From NCBI GenBank assembly GCA_014655195.1, contig BNBH01000005.1:124334-188333 (forward strand): a stretch of DNA of 64,000 nucleotides, given 5' to 3'. The translations under genes and the position numbers were made by a program. Every line of letters starts with the position of its first letter. Position 1 is the stretch's first letter. Source of the stretch: Streptomyces cellulosae (lineage in GTDB: Bacteria; Actinomycetota; Actinomycetes; Streptomycetales; Streptomycetaceae). The notes under the pieces are model-generated. The model ran no database searches, had not been told where the DNA came from, and worked only from the letters and a program-made list of their open reading frames with translations. Of the stretch, positions 1 through 8,420 are shown one piece after another.

Positions 1-179
1 TGCAGGGCCGCCGCGGTCGCGGGCAGCGTGACGATCGGGGCGGTGTACGTCATCAGCGCCACGGCCGTGGCGGCGCTGGTCAGGGCCAGGGTCGCGCCGG
101 GGCGCGGAGGTGATCCGGGGCGGGCGGCGCGCGCGGTGGCGGCCTGCGCCTGTGCGGCGGTGGCGGGCGTGGCGGTCAT
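1..179 (-). CDS. MFS transporter, N-terminus only (cut by window edge)
   Basis: Reading leftwards from an ATG at 179, the protein has an Ala/Pro-rich cytoplasmic leader, then a hydrophobic run containing LALTSAATAVALMTYTAPIV, which looks like the first membrane helix of a drug-efflux type major facilitator transporter. Only about 60 residues are present; the rest lies beyond the left edge. It points away from the HxlR-type remnant at 230-442, a common divergent regulator/transporter pairing. The family call is an inference from one helix and its surroundings. The exporter substrate cannot be told. Confidence 0.5.
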   Translation of the reverse strand, partial: MTATPATAAQAQAATARAARPGSPPRPGATLALTSAATAVALMTYTAPIVTLPATAAAL

Positions 180-229
180 CTTCGGGGTCCTCTGCGGGCT
201 CGGGGAGGGAGGCGTGGTGAGGCCGATGA

Positions 230-442
230 GGAGGGCGGCAGCTGCGGATCTTCCGGCACGCCGCCTGCGGCACCGAGCTCGGCCCGTACAGCGACTGCCC
301 CGCCTGCGGAACCGTCGTGGCCGTCCCGGACGTCGAAGTGGTGCCGGGGCCGGATATCAGCCGGGACCCGGCCGACCCGGTCAGCCGGGCCCTGCTGAAG
401 CCGAAGCGGCTGCTGCAGCCCGTCGAGGTCGACCCCGCCTGA
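230..442 (+). pseudogene. C-terminal remnant of an HxlR-type winged-helix regulator
   Basis: The frame ending in TGA at 440-442 reads LRIFRHAACGTELGPYSDCP followed by CGTVVAVPDVE. This resembles the Cys-rich tail of Streptomyces HxlR/MarR-like regulators, with a possible zinc-ribbon pattern CGxxLxxYxxCPxCG. There is no start and no winged-helix region: stops at 218-220 and 227-229 close the frame just upstream. The DNA-binding part is therefore missing, probably deleted. It sits divergent to the MFS gene at the left edge, where such a regulator would be expected. No start or ribosome binding site supports expression. Confidence 0.5.
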
Positions 443-546
443 ACCCTGCCTGGCAGCTCAGCTCACGCCGCGCTGACAGAGGGGCCTGGCACAATGCGGT
501 GCACGCGAGCCACGCAGCGCGAGACGGAGAGAGGGGGACACGGCCC

Positions 547-906
547 ATGACAGGGTTCACCACGCGGCACACGCCCGACGGGCGTCCGGCCACGCGCTCC
601 GCGCGCACCCTCCTCGCCGTGCTCTTCCCGCTGCTCCAGATCGCCCTGCTGCTCAGCCCGGCCCCCGACGGCGGCCTCTCCCTGGTCCACGTCACGCTCG
701 CCGCGACCGCCGCGGCCGGGGTGGCTCTCACGGTCTGCGCCGTGATCGCCGCCCGCAGCGCGCCCGCCGTGCCGCCCACCCGGGTCCGCACCGCCCTGCG
801 CGACCGCGACCGGCGTACGGCCTTCCTGCCTCAGCGAGATCCCGACGCCAAGGGGCGCACCCGCCCCCGAGCACCCGGTCACGCCCTCCCGGCGACCGTC
901 GCGTAG
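547..906 (+). CDS. DUF6412-type small membrane protein
   Basis: A 119-residue protein from ATG 547. It has two hydrophobic segments (about residues 20-40 and 55-75) and a basic tail with ALRDRDRRTAFLPQRDPDAK, the signature I associate with DUF6412 proteins of Streptomyces. It lies just upstream of a YidC/Oxa1 insertase gene, the usual partner, and the two are probably co-transcribed (gap about 150 bases). No enzymatic motif is visible. An assisting role in membrane protein insertion is only an inference from the neighbour. A longer open frame starts at 28, but its first 170 codons lie over other features and look non-coding. Confidence 0.7.
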   Translation: MTGFTTRHTPDGRPATRSARTLLAVLFPLLQIALLLSPAPDGGLSLVHVTLAATAAAGVALTVCAVIAARSAPAVPPTRVRTALRDRDRRTAFLPQRDPDAKGRTRPRAPGHALPATVA

Positions 907-1057
907 GGCTGCTTCCGCAGGACGTTCTCTCAGTTCTCGCTCCACGTTCCTTCCGCACGCCCCGCGCGTGGGTCGTCATGCCGACCTTCCCCGTCCCGTC
1001 CCGGCCGTCCGCCGCGCCGGGACCCCCGGCACGACGAGACCCCCGGAGGGCTCACCC

Positions 1058-1795
1058 TTGTCTGTCTTCGCCACCCTGGTCGAGCAGCTCGCCGACCTGC
1101 TCCGTCCCCTGTTCGGCCTGTCCGCCGCGGCCGCCGCGATCATCGCGTTCACCGCCCTCGTACGGCTCCTCGTCCACCCCCTGTCGCGGGCCGCCGCGCG
1201 CGGGCAGAAGGCGCGGGCCGCGCTCCAGCCGCGCATCGCCGAACTGCGCCGCAAGCACGGCAAGAACCCGGAGAAGCTCCAGAAGGCCGTGATGGAGCTG
1301 CACGCCGAGGAGAAGGTGTCCCCGCTCTCCGGCTGCCTGCCCAGCCTGCTCCAGCTCCCCGCGTTCTTCCTGCTCTACCACCTCTTCTCCAGCGGCTCGA
1401 TCGGCGGCGAGCCCAACGCCCTGCTCACCCACCAGCTCCTCGACGCCCCTCTCGGCGGCCGGTGGGCGGACGCCCTCGACGACGGCGGCGTGTTCGGCGG
1501 GGCAGGACTGGTGTACCTCGGCCTCTTCGCGGTCGTCACCGTCGTCGCGTACTTCAGCTACCGGCTGTCCCGCCGGATGACGGCGGCCTCGGCGGCTCTC
1601 GCGGGCACGGGAACGGGGACGGGCGCGGACCCGCAGGTGCCGGGCGCCGCCGCCATGGGCGGAGTGATGAAGGTGATGCCGTTCATGTCCTTCTTCACCC
1701 TGGTCACGGTCGCCGTCGTGCCCCTCGCCGCCGCGCTCTACGTGGTCACCTCCACCACCTGGAGCGTCATCGAACGGTCCGTGCTGTACCGGTGA
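1058..1795 (+). CDS. YidC/Oxa1-family membrane protein insertase (second copy type)
   Basis: Starting at TTG 1058, 7 nt after GGAGGG (1045-1050), this encodes 245 residues. The protein begins SVFATLVEQLADLLRPLFG and has the 60KD_IMP/YidC core: a first helix, a basic cytoplasmic loop (RAALQPRIAELRRKHGKNPE) with the family pattern of Lys/Arg and Glu, then helices around PLSGCLPSLLQLPAFFLLYH, a third near LVYLGLFAVVTVVAYFS and two at the C-terminus. It is short and lacks the large extracytoplasmic domain, as in Gram-positive YidC. The surroundings are not the rnpA-yidC-jag locus, so this is probably an accessory insertase. An alternative upstream start at 968 lacks a good ribosome site. Confidence 0.85.
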   Translation: MSVFATLVEQLADLLRPLFGLSAAAAAIIAFTALVRLLVHPLSRAAARGQKARAALQPRIAELRRKHGKNPEKLQKAVMELHAEEKVSPLSGCLPSLLQLPAFFLLYHLFSSGSIGGEPNALLTHQLLDAPLGGRWADALDDGGVFGGAGLVYLGLFAVVTVVAYFSYRLSRRMTAASAALAGTGTGTGADPQVPGAAAMGGVMKVMPFMSFFTLVTVAVVPLAAALYVVTSTTWSVIERSVLYR

Positions 1796-1943
1796 GGGGT
1801 GCGGCGGGCGCGGTCCAGTACGTGAACCGGGTCTTGCGGAGTGGAGGGCCCGGCCTGGAAGATCGGCCGGTCCTCCGACGGCCGCGCCCGCCGCACCGGT
1901 CGTCCCCGTCGGGCGGGCGCCCGCGAGCGAGGGAGACACGACC

Positions 1944-2801
1944 ATGAAGCTGCTGCGCGTCGGTACGGCGGGACGGGAACGCCCCGCGCTGCTCGACCCC
2001 GACGGGACCCTGCGCGACCTGTCCGGACTCGTCACGGACATCGACGGGACGCTCCTCGCCGACGAGCACGCCCTCGGCCGGATCAGGAGCGCCGCCGAAG
2101 CCGGCGACCTGCCCGCGCTGGACGCGACGGGACTGCGCACCGGGCCGCCGCTCGCACGGATCGGCAAGATCGTGTGCATCGGGCTGAACTACCACGACCA
2201 CGCCCGCGAGACCGGCGCCGAGCCTCCTTCCGAGCCGGTGATCTTCTTCAAGGCGCCGGACACCGTCGTCGGCCCCGACGACACCGTGCTCGTCCCGCGC
2301 GGCTCGGTGAAGACCGACTGGGAGGTCGAGCTGGCCGTCGTGATCGGGCGGACCGCCCGGTACCTGGAGTCGGCGGAGGACGGACTCGCGCACGTCGCCG
2401 GGTACGCCGTCGCCCACGACGTCTCCGAGCGGGAATTCCAGATCGAGCGCGGCGGCACCTGGGACAAGGGCAAGAACTGCGAGACGTTCAACCCCCTCGG
2501 TCCCTGGCTCGTCACCGCCGACGAGGTGCCCGACCCGCAGAACCTCTCCCTGCGGCTGTGGGTCAACGGCGAGCTGAAGCAGGACGGCACGACGGCGGAA
2601 CAGATCTTCCCGGTCGGCGAAGTCGTCCGCTACGTCAGCCAGTTCATGACCCTGTACCCCGGCGACGTCATCAACACCGGCACCCCGGCCGGCGTCGCGA
2701 TGGGCCACCCCGAACCGAAGCCGTACCTGAGGGCCGGGGACGTGGTGGAGCTGGAGGTCACGGGGCTGGGGCGGCAACGGCAGGTGCTGGCGCAGGCGTA
2801 G
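1944..2801 (+). CDS. Fumarylacetoacetate hydrolase family protein
   Basis: A 285-residue cytosolic enzyme of the FAH superfamily (FahA/HpaG/YcgM type), which cleaves or decarboxylates beta-diketo acids in aromatic or sugar-acid catabolism. After an N-terminal alpha/beta lid it carries IVCIGLNYHDHARE, then the metal site: Glu residues in WEVELAVVIG and Asp in YAVAHDVSERE, and near the end the conserved DVINTGTPAGVAMG. Length and motif order are normal. A GGGAGA ribosome site precedes ATG 1944. No pathway partner is adjacent, so the substrate is unknown. Confidence 0.87.
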   Translation: MKLLRVGTAGRERPALLDPDGTLRDLSGLVTDIDGTLLADEHALGRIRSAAEAGDLPALDATGLRTGPPLARIGKIVCIGLNYHDHARETGAEPPSEPVIFFKAPDTVVGPDDTVLVPRGSVKTDWEVELAVVIGRTARYLESAEDGLAHVAGYAVAHDVSEREFQIERGGTWDKGKNCETFNPLGPWLVTADEVPDPQNLSLRLWVNGELKQDGTTAEQIFPVGEVVRYVSQFMTLYPGDVINTGTPAGVAMGHPEPKPYLRAGDVVELEVTGLGRQRQVLAQA

Positions 2802-2823
2802 GGCGCAGAGTCTGCTGTCGGGG

Positions 2824-5508
2824 TCACGCCCCCGGCAGCAGGCGGCTCGCCCCGATCCCGTGGAGGTACACCAGCGCGTCCGCCGCCCGCAGCAGGGACA
2901 CCTCGTCGGGGTCTCGCGGCCAGTGCGTGCCGATCTCCCGCTTCGGACGGGACGCCTCGAAGAGGGCATGGGCGGCGGGCGGCACGGTGCGCAGGTCCAG
3001 GAAGAAGTCCCGGCCGTCCACCGCCTCCAGCGTCTCCTCCACCGACCCGGCCGCCACCGGCCCCGAGCGGAACACCTTCACGTCCGCGTCCACCGGGTCC
3101 GAGACACCCGGATCGGTGGCGAGGAACGCCCCGCGGCCGAAGGCGAGCCCCACCACCCGGTAGTCGTCGCCGAGCGCGCGGCGGAGCACCCCGCCCTGGA
3201 TCACCGGGTAGTCCGGGTCGAAGCCCTCCAGGTACACATGGCCGTTGTGGGCGGCCAGCACGGCCCGCCGGCCGGTGTGCCGCAGCCACCACAGGGTGTT
3301 GTCCGTCATCACCTCGTCCCGGTAACCGAGGCCCGCGCGTGCGTCGGCCGGTTCGTCGTAGTCGAAGGCGTTCTGGCGGGCGACCTGATGGACGATCTCC
3401 GCATTCGCCACGGCCTCGGCGTGCGCGCTCCCCGCCGCCACGGTGCGCCCGGCGAACGACCGGGCGCGCAGCAACTCCACGGCCGTACCGGTCCGTTCGG
3501 CCTTCTCCCACCGAACGGCGAGGGGTTCCTCGAAGGCGGCGAGCATGTGCTCCCCGGCGGGCAGCGTGGGCCGCAGCCCCCGGTACAGCTCGGTGACGGC
3601 GGGCAGCAGGTCGGGGTGGGCGCGGCGGACGTACCCGATGACCCGGTCGTACAGATCGGGACCGGCCCAGCTGCTGTCGTTCCCCGCGAACCGCAGCGGA
3701 TCCTCGGGGTGCCGGACGTTGTAGGCGCGCATCCACCGCACCAGCTCCAGCACCTCGGGCGTCCGCATGAACAGGTACGCGTTGTGGAACTCCTCCGCCA
3801 TGATCCGCGCGGGGTCGCCCCGGCCGGTGCGTACGTAGTCGTCGAGACGCAGCCCGGCGCTCCAGGGCGCCTCCAGCACGAACAGCCGGAAGCCCTCCTC
3901 CTCGGCCAGATACCGGAACATACGGTGCTGGAGCGCCAGGAAGTCCCGTCCGCCGTGCGCCGCCTGCCCGATGCCGACCAGCCGGGCGTCGCCCACGATC
4001 CCCTTCAGCGGGCGCAGGTCGTCGAGGGGGCCGTCCGGCTCCACCGTGCGCAGGGGATGGGCGGCCTGGCGTACGGCGCTCACCGGGTCGGAGCAGTCCT
4101 CCTGCTCCGCTGAGGTCCCGCCGGGCGCGGGGCGTGGGAGACGGGTGCTCGGGGTGATCTCCCGCAGATGCACCACCAGGTCCGCGGACTTCGGCAGGCC
4201 GACCTGGTCCTCCCCGGGCGGGTAGTCCGTGCCGATCTCCCGCTTGGGCCGGACCACGTCCAGCCAGGCGCGGGCGGCCGGCGGCGCCTCGCGCAGATCG
4301 GCGTACCAGGCGCGATGGCCCACCCGGTCCAGGGTGTGCTCCAGGAACTCCGGTGGGGCAGGGGGAACTTCGACGCGCCGTACGTCGGCGTCGGCCGGGT
4401 TCTGCAGCCCCTCCTCGGTGGCGTGCACCGCGCCCCGGCCGAAGGACGCGGCCACCGCCACATAGCCGTCGCCCAGGCGCTCCCGCAGCACCGTGCCCTG
4501 CGCGAGAGGGAGCGTCGGTGTGGAGGTGAGCGTGTAGACGTGGCTGTCGTGGCCGCCGAGGACGACACGGTGACCGGTGTGGCGGTGCCACCACAGGGTG
4601 TTCTCCGCCATCACCGTGTCCCGGTACACCATGACGTCCGGCACGACCTCGGGGTCCGCCAGGTCGAACGCGTACAGCCGCGCAACCTGGTCGACGGCGG
4701 TGGCGTGCTGCACCGCGAGCGCATGGTCGGCGTCCGCCTCTTCGGGGTCGCGGGCGCGGAGCAGGTCGAGGACACGACCGGTGCGCGCGGCCCGCTCGCG
4801 GCGCTCCTCCAGGGGCGTGGTCACGGCCGTGCGCATCCACTCGCCCATGGGCACGGCCGGACGCAGCCCCCGGTACAGCCTGGCGACCGTGGACAGCAGG
4901 TCCGGGTGCGCGCGGCGGACGTGGTCCACGACCCGGTCGTACAGCTCCGGCCCCGCGTAGCCCATGTCGTCCCCCGCGAACCGGAGGGGATCGTCCGGGT
5001 GGCCGGTGTTGTACGCGCGCATCCACCGCACCATGTCCAGGTACTCCCGGCTGTGCAGCAGCAGATGGGCGTTCTGGAACTCCTCCGCCATGATCCGCAC
5101 CGGATCGCCGCAGCCGGTGCGCAGATACGCGTCCAGGCGGGCGCCCGCGCTCCAGTTGGCCTCCAGGACGAAGGAGCGGAACCCCTTCTCCTCGACCAGG
5201 TACCGCAGCATCCGGTGCCGGACGGTCACGAACTCCCGCGCGCCGTGCGCGGCTTCGCCGATCCCGACCACCACGGCGTCCCCGACCGCCGCCCCGAACG
5301 GGCGCAGGTCGCCGGTCGGCCCTGAGGAGCCGGTCGTACGGAGCGGGCGGGCGATCCGCTCCAGGTCCCGCAGGACCTCGGCGTCGGCCGGGGCCCTGTC
5401 CGACGCCGAGGTGTCCCCACCGGCCGGGAGCGCGGCGGCCGTACCGGGTATCGCGGTCACCCACACGAGCAGCGCGACGGCCAGCCGTCGCCCGAGAGAG
5501 CACGTCAT
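2824..5508 (-). CDS. Secreted tandem erythromycin-esterase-like protein
   Basis: From ATG 5508 this gives 894 residues with a signal peptide (MTCSLGRRLAVALLVWVTAI, cut near ATA/AALP). Two full-length erythromycin-esterase-like (Ere/succinoglycan biosynthesis) domains follow, roughly residues 45-440 and 470-870, closely similar to each other. Domain 1 has GIGEAAHGAREF, FVLEANWSAG and a late HDSHV, matching the catalytic Glu/His set of EreC-type esterases. Domain 2 has GIGQAAHGGRDF: the Glu of GE..HG is Gln (about residue 513), so it may be inactive or altered. Each domain has the KREIGTDY/KREIGTHW tail. A longer frame begins at 5607, but only the 5508 start gives a signal peptide. The substrate is unknown; macrolide resistance should not be assumed. 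Confidence 0.8.
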   Translation of the reverse strand: MTCSLGRRLAVALLVWVTAIPGTAAALPAGGDTSASDRAPADAEVLRDLERIARPLRTTGSSGPTGDLRPFGAAVGDAVVVGIGEAAHGAREFVTVRHRMLRYLVEEKGFRSFVLEANWSAGARLDAYLRTGCGDPVRIMAEEFQNAHLLLHSREYLDMVRWMRAYNTGHPDDPLRFAGDDMGYAGPELYDRVVDHVRRAHPDLLSTVARLYRGLRPAVPMGEWMRTAVTTPLEERRERAARTGRVLDLLRARDPEEADADHALAVQHATAVDQVARLYAFDLADPEVVPDVMVYRDTVMAENTLWWHRHTGHRVVLGGHDSHVYTLTSTPTLPLAQGTVLRERLGDGYVAVAASFGRGAVHATEEGLQNPADADVRRVEVPPAPPEFLEHTLDRVGHRAWYADLREAPPAARAWLDVVRPKREIGTDYPPGEDQVGLPKSADLVVHLREITPSTRLPRPAPGGTSAEQEDCSDPVSAVRQAAHPLRTVEPDGPLDDLRPLKGIVGDARLVGIGQAAHGGRDFLALQHRMFRYLAEEEGFRLFVLEAPWSAGLRLDDYVRTGRGDPARIMAEEFHNAYLFMRTPEVLELVRWMRAYNVRHPEDPLRFAGNDSSWAGPDLYDRVIGYVRRAHPDLLPAVTELYRGLRPTLPAGEHMLAAFEEPLAVRWEKAERTGTAVELLRARSFAGRTVAAGSAHAEAVANAEIVHQVARQNAFDYDEPADARAGLGYRDEVMTDNTLWWLRHTGRRAVLAAHNGHVYLEGFDPDYPVIQGGVLRRALGDDYRVVGLAFGRGAFLATDPGVSDPVDADVKVFRSGPVAAGSVEETLEAVDGRDFFLDLRTVPPAAHALFEASRPKREIGTHWPRDPDEVSLLRAADALVYLHGIGASRLLPGA

Positions 5509-5644
5509 GCCGCCAGCGTCACCGGCCACGAACGCGTCCGCGCTCCGAAGGTCACCCGCCCGGACCAGCGGCGCCGGCGGGTGAGGCTCTCGGGAGGAGC
5601 GCGTCACTGCGCCGGCGTCCGCACACCCCTCCCGGCCACGGCGC

Positions 5645-6136
5645 CTATGCCCGGGACAGGAAGTGCTCCAGGGCCTCCACCACCAGCCGGTGGTCCTGGA
5701 GCTGCGGCAGGCCCGAGACCGTCACCGCGCCGACGACGCCCACGCCCTCGACGGTGACCGGGAAGGAGCCGCCGTGCGCCGCGTACGTGTCCGGGTCGAG
5801 GCGGGACGACTCCTCGAACGTCGTGCCCTTCGCCCGGAACCGCGCGCCCACCAGGTAGGACGCGGAACCGTAGCGCTCCACCACCCGGCGCTTGCGGGCG
5901 ATCCACGCGTCGTTGTCCGGCGTGGAGCCCGGCAGCGCGGCGTGGAACAACTGCTGGCCCGCGCGGTGGATGTCGACCGCGACCGGCGCCTGCCGCTCAC
6001 GCGCCAGCTCCACCAGCAGCGAGCCGAGCGCCCACGCGTCGTCGTGCGTGAACTGCCGGAACACCAGGCGGCGTTCCTGCGCCTCCAGCTCCTCCACCGT
6101 CGGGGTCAGCTCGGGGGACTGCTTCGGGGTGGTCAC
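5645..6136 (-). CDS. UPF0303 / heme-degrading-domain (HbpS-like) protein
   Basis: A 163-residue protein starting at GTG 6136, which overlaps the stop of the upstream oxidoreductase gene by 4 nt (GTGA), so the two are translationally coupled. It carries the UPF0303/GlcG-HbpS-like fold signatures: AVDIHRAGQQLFHAALPG near the middle, KRRVVERYGSAS, FEESSRLDPDTYAAHGGSFP and the Gly/Val-rich VEGVGVVGAVTVSGLPQ. Members are cytosolic; relatives bind heme or act with carbohydrate oxidoreductases. Its place behind a Gfo/Idh/MocA gene suggests a shared metabolic role rather than iron storage, but this is inference. Confidence 0.8.
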   Translation of the reverse strand: MTTPKQSPELTPTVEELEAQERRLVFRQFTHDDAWALGSLLVELARERQAPVAVDIHRAGQQLFHAALPGSTPDNDAWIARKRRVVERYGSASYLVGARFRAKGTTFEESSRLDPDTYAAHGGSFPVTVEGVGVVGAVTVSGLPQLQDHRLVVEALEHFLSRA

Positions 6137-7209
6137 AGCGTCACCGTCACCTTCTCGGCGGCCGAACGGCGCGCCGCCTCCAGGATGTCCAGCGCGGCGG
6201 CGGCCTCCGATGCGGTCACCGGGTTGGGGCCGTCGGAGAGCAGCGCCCGCGCCACGGCCGCGTAGTAGGCGGGGTAGTCGCCCGGCAGGGTGCGGACGGG
6301 GGTGCCGCCGCCGGTCACCGGGGACTCGCCGGCGCCGAGACGGCCCCACAGCTCCTCCGGCTCCGTGCCCCACTCGACGTCGGGCGAGCCGGGGCGCGCG
6401 CCCTCGCGCAGGGCGGCCTCCTGCGGGTCCAGGCCGTGCTTGACGTACCCGGCCTTCGAGCCGAGGACGCGGAAGCGCGGGCCGAGCTGGGCGGTGGTCG
6501 CGGAGACGTACAGGTGGGAGCGGACGCCGTTCTCATGGGTGAGCGCGAGGAACGTGTCGTCGTCGGCCTGGGCGCCCTCGCGGCGGACGTCCGTCTCCGC
6601 GTACACCGACGTCACCGGGCCGAACAGGACCAGTGCCTGGTCGACGACATGGCTGCCGAGGTCGTACAGCAGGCCGCCGATCTCCGCCGGGTCGCCCGAC
6701 TCCCGCCAGCCGCCCTTGAGCTGCGGGCGCCAGCGCTCGAAGCGCGACTCGAACCGGTACACCTCGCCCAGCTCGCCGTCGGCGATCAGCTTGCGCAGGG
6801 TGAGGAAGTCGTTGTCCCAGCGGCGGTTCTGGAAGACCGACAGCAGCAGGCCGCGCTTCTCGGCCAGCTCGGCCAGCGCGCGGGCCTCCGCCGCCGTGCC
6901 CGCGACGGGCTTGTCCACGACGACCGGCAGACCGGCCTCCAGGGCGGCGGTGGCGAGCGGGACGTGCGTCCTGTTCGGGGACGCGATCACGATCAGGTCC
7001 AGTTCGTCCGCGCGCGCCCACAGCTCGTCCGCCGAGGCGGCGACCCGTACGTCCGGGTACTCGGCGCGGGCCTGGGCCTGCCGCTCGGGGTTCGAGGTGA
7101 CGACCGTGTCGAGCGCGAGGCCCTGGGTCGCGGCGATCAGCGGGGCGTGGAACACGGAACCCGCGAGGCCGTAGCCGACGAGGCCGACGCGGAGGGGAGT
7201 GCCAGTCAT
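6133..7209 (-). CDS. Gfo/Idh/MocA-family oxidoreductase
   Basis: A 358-residue NAD(P)-dependent dehydrogenase. The N-terminal Rossmann fold has GLVGYGLAGSVFHAPL; the nicotinamide-site Lys is in VVVDKPVAGTAAEAR (the family's EKP loop, here DKP), and the C-terminal alpha/beta domain includes GGLLYDLGSHVVDQAL with the substrate His. Length is normal. ATG 7209 lies only 7 bp from the 25-bp ROK-type inverted repeat at 7216-7240, so transcription starts at or near the start codon and is probably controlled by the divergent ROK regulator. The downstream UPF0303 gene is coupled by a 4-nt overlap. A sugar, inositol or deoxy-sugar substrate is likely but unknown. Confidence 0.88.
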   Translation of the reverse strand: MTGTPLRVGLVGYGLAGSVFHAPLIAATQGLALDTVVTSNPERQAQARAEYPDVRVAASADELWARADELDLIVIASPNRTHVPLATAALEAGLPVVVDKPVAGTAAEARALAELAEKRGLLLSVFQNRRWDNDFLTLRKLIADGELGEVYRFESRFERWRPQLKGGWRESGDPAEIGGLLYDLGSHVVDQALVLFGPVTSVYAETDVRREGAQADDDTFLALTHENGVRSHLYVSATTAQLGPRFRVLGSKAGYVKHGLDPQEAALREGARPGSPDVEWGTEPEELWGRLGAGESPVTGGGTPVRTLPGDYPAYYAAVARALLSDGPNPVTASEAAAALDILEAARRSAAEKVTVTL

Positions 7210-7215
7210 GCGTCT

Positions 7216-7240
7216 ACTTTCGCAACGCTGTTGCCAAAGT
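7216..7240. promoter_or_regulatory. Inverted-repeat operator between oxidoreductase and ROK regulator
   Basis: Arms ACTTTCGCAAC and GTTGCCAAAGT flank a 3-bp centre; only one position breaks the symmetry. The shape (TTTCGCAAC...GTTGC.AAA) is that of ROK/XylR-type operators. It lies in the 55-bp gap between two divergent genes and touches the start region of the oxidoreductase, so binding would block that promoter directly and probably also autoregulate the ROK gene. Confidence 0.75.
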
Positions 7241-7264
7241 GCAAGAGCGGGACACAATGGGCGG

Positions 7265-8374
7265 GTGAACAGGACGTACGGCGGTGGCATGCGCGGCGCG
7301 GGCGGCGGGGCCAATCTGCTCGCCCTGCGCAGCCACAACACCACGCTGGTGCTGGATCTGCTGCGCACGGCCGGGGCGGAGGGCATCAGCCGGCTGGAAC
7401 TCGCCGAGCGCACGGGGCTCACCCCGCAGGCGGTCAGCAAGATAACCGCGCGGCTGCGCGAGGAGGGCCTCGCGGTGGAGGCCGGGCGGCGGGCGTCGAC
7501 GGGCGGCAAGCCGCGGACGGTGCTGCGGCTGGTGCCGGAGGCGGGGCACGCGGTGGGGGTGCAGCTGGACCGGGACGAGTTGCGGGCGGTGCTGGCGGAT
7601 CTGGACGGCACGGTGGTAGCGCGTCGGCACGCGCCGCTCGATCTGGGGGCGGGCTCGGAGGCGGTGCTGGGGCGGGTCGCCGGTGTGGTGGGGGAGTTGG
7701 GGGCGGAGGTCGCGGGGGCGTCGCCTTGGGGAGTAGGGGTTGCGCTGCCCGGGCCGCTCGATCACCGGCGGGGGGTGCTGCATCGGGTGACGGGGTTTCC
7801 CGAGTGGGACGGGTTCCCGTTGCGGGATGCCTTGTCGGCGCGGCTGGGGGGTGTGCCGGTGGTGGTGGACAAGGACACCAACGCGGTGGCGCTGGGGCTG
7901 GCTGTGGGGGGTGAGGGCGGGTCCTTCGCCTATCTGCACCTCGGTACGGGGCTGGGGGCCGGCCTGGTGATCGGCGGGAGTGTGCACCGGGGGCCGCGGA
8001 CCGGGGCGGGGGAGTTCGGGCATCAGGTGGTGCAGCTCGACGGGCCGGTGTGCGGGTGCGGGGACCGGGGGTGCGTGGAGGCGTTGTGCCTGGCGGCGGT
8101 GGCCCGGGGGGACGTGGGGGAGGCGGCTCGGGTGCTGGGGACCGGGGCGGCGAATCTGGTGGGGTTGCTGGACATCGACCGCGTGCTGGTGGGCGGGCGG
8201 ACGGTGGAGGGGGCGCCGGGGGTGTTCGTGGAGGGCGTGCGGGGGGTTCTTGAGGCGCGGGCGCGGCGGACGGGGGAGGAGTGTGTGGGGGTCGGGCTGG
8301 TGTCGGGGGAGGAGCGGGTTGCGGAAGGCGCGGCGCAGTTGGTGCTGGCGCCGGTGTTCGGGCAGGACGGTTAG
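7265..8374 (+). CDS. ROK-family transcriptional regulator
   Basis: A 369-residue regulator from GTG 7265; ATG 7289 is an alternative start. The N-terminus is a winged helix (LRSHNTTLVLDLLRTAG, GISRLELAERTGLTPQAVSK) and the remainder is a sugar-kinase-like ROK domain: GVGVALPGPLDH, VVVDKDTNAVALG, YLHLGTGLGAGLVIGG and the zinc motif GEFGHQVVQ...CGCGDRGCVEA. It probably senses a sugar or sugar phosphate and acts on the inverted repeat just upstream. The last 300 bases have unusually G-rich codon use. A 35-bp direct repeat begins within the last codons and duplicates the stop (see 8348-8420). Confidence 0.88.
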   Translation: MNRTYGGGMRGAGGGANLLALRSHNTTLVLDLLRTAGAEGISRLELAERTGLTPQAVSKITARLREEGLAVEAGRRASTGGKPRTVLRLVPEAGHAVGVQLDRDELRAVLADLDGTVVARRHAPLDLGAGSEAVLGRVAGVVGELGAEVAGASPWGVGVALPGPLDHRRGVLHRVTGFPEWDGFPLRDALSARLGGVPVVVDKDTNAVALGLAVGGEGGSFAYLHLGTGLGAGLVIGGSVHRGPRTGAGEFGHQVVQLDGPVCGCGDRGCVEALCLAAVARGDVGEAARVLGTGAANLVGLLDIDRVLVGGRTVEGAPGVFVEGVRGVLEARARRTGEECVGVGLVSGEERVAEGAAQLVLAPVFGQDG

Positions 8375-8420
8375 CTGCGCGGGCGCCGGTGTTCGGGCAG
8401 GACGGTTAGCTGCGCGGGCG
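8348..8420. repeat. Perfect 35-bp tandem duplication spanning the ROK stop codon
   Basis: Positions 8348-8382 are repeated without change at 8383-8417, and the match runs on to 8420. The unit contains the last codons and the TAG stop (GACGGTTAG), so a second copy of the C-terminal codons and stop lies just past the real end. It looks like a recent slippage or unequal-exchange duplication. Confidence 0.9.

Noticed and set aside
2630..5503. A 957-codon frame on the same strand as the esterase gene
   Set aside because: It is a +1 shadow with Arg/Gly/Pro-rich composition; the esterase domains are in the other frame.
2824..5508. Macrolide resistance gene
   Set aside because: Secreted, duplicated and divergent from EreA/EreB/EreC; only the family fold is supported.
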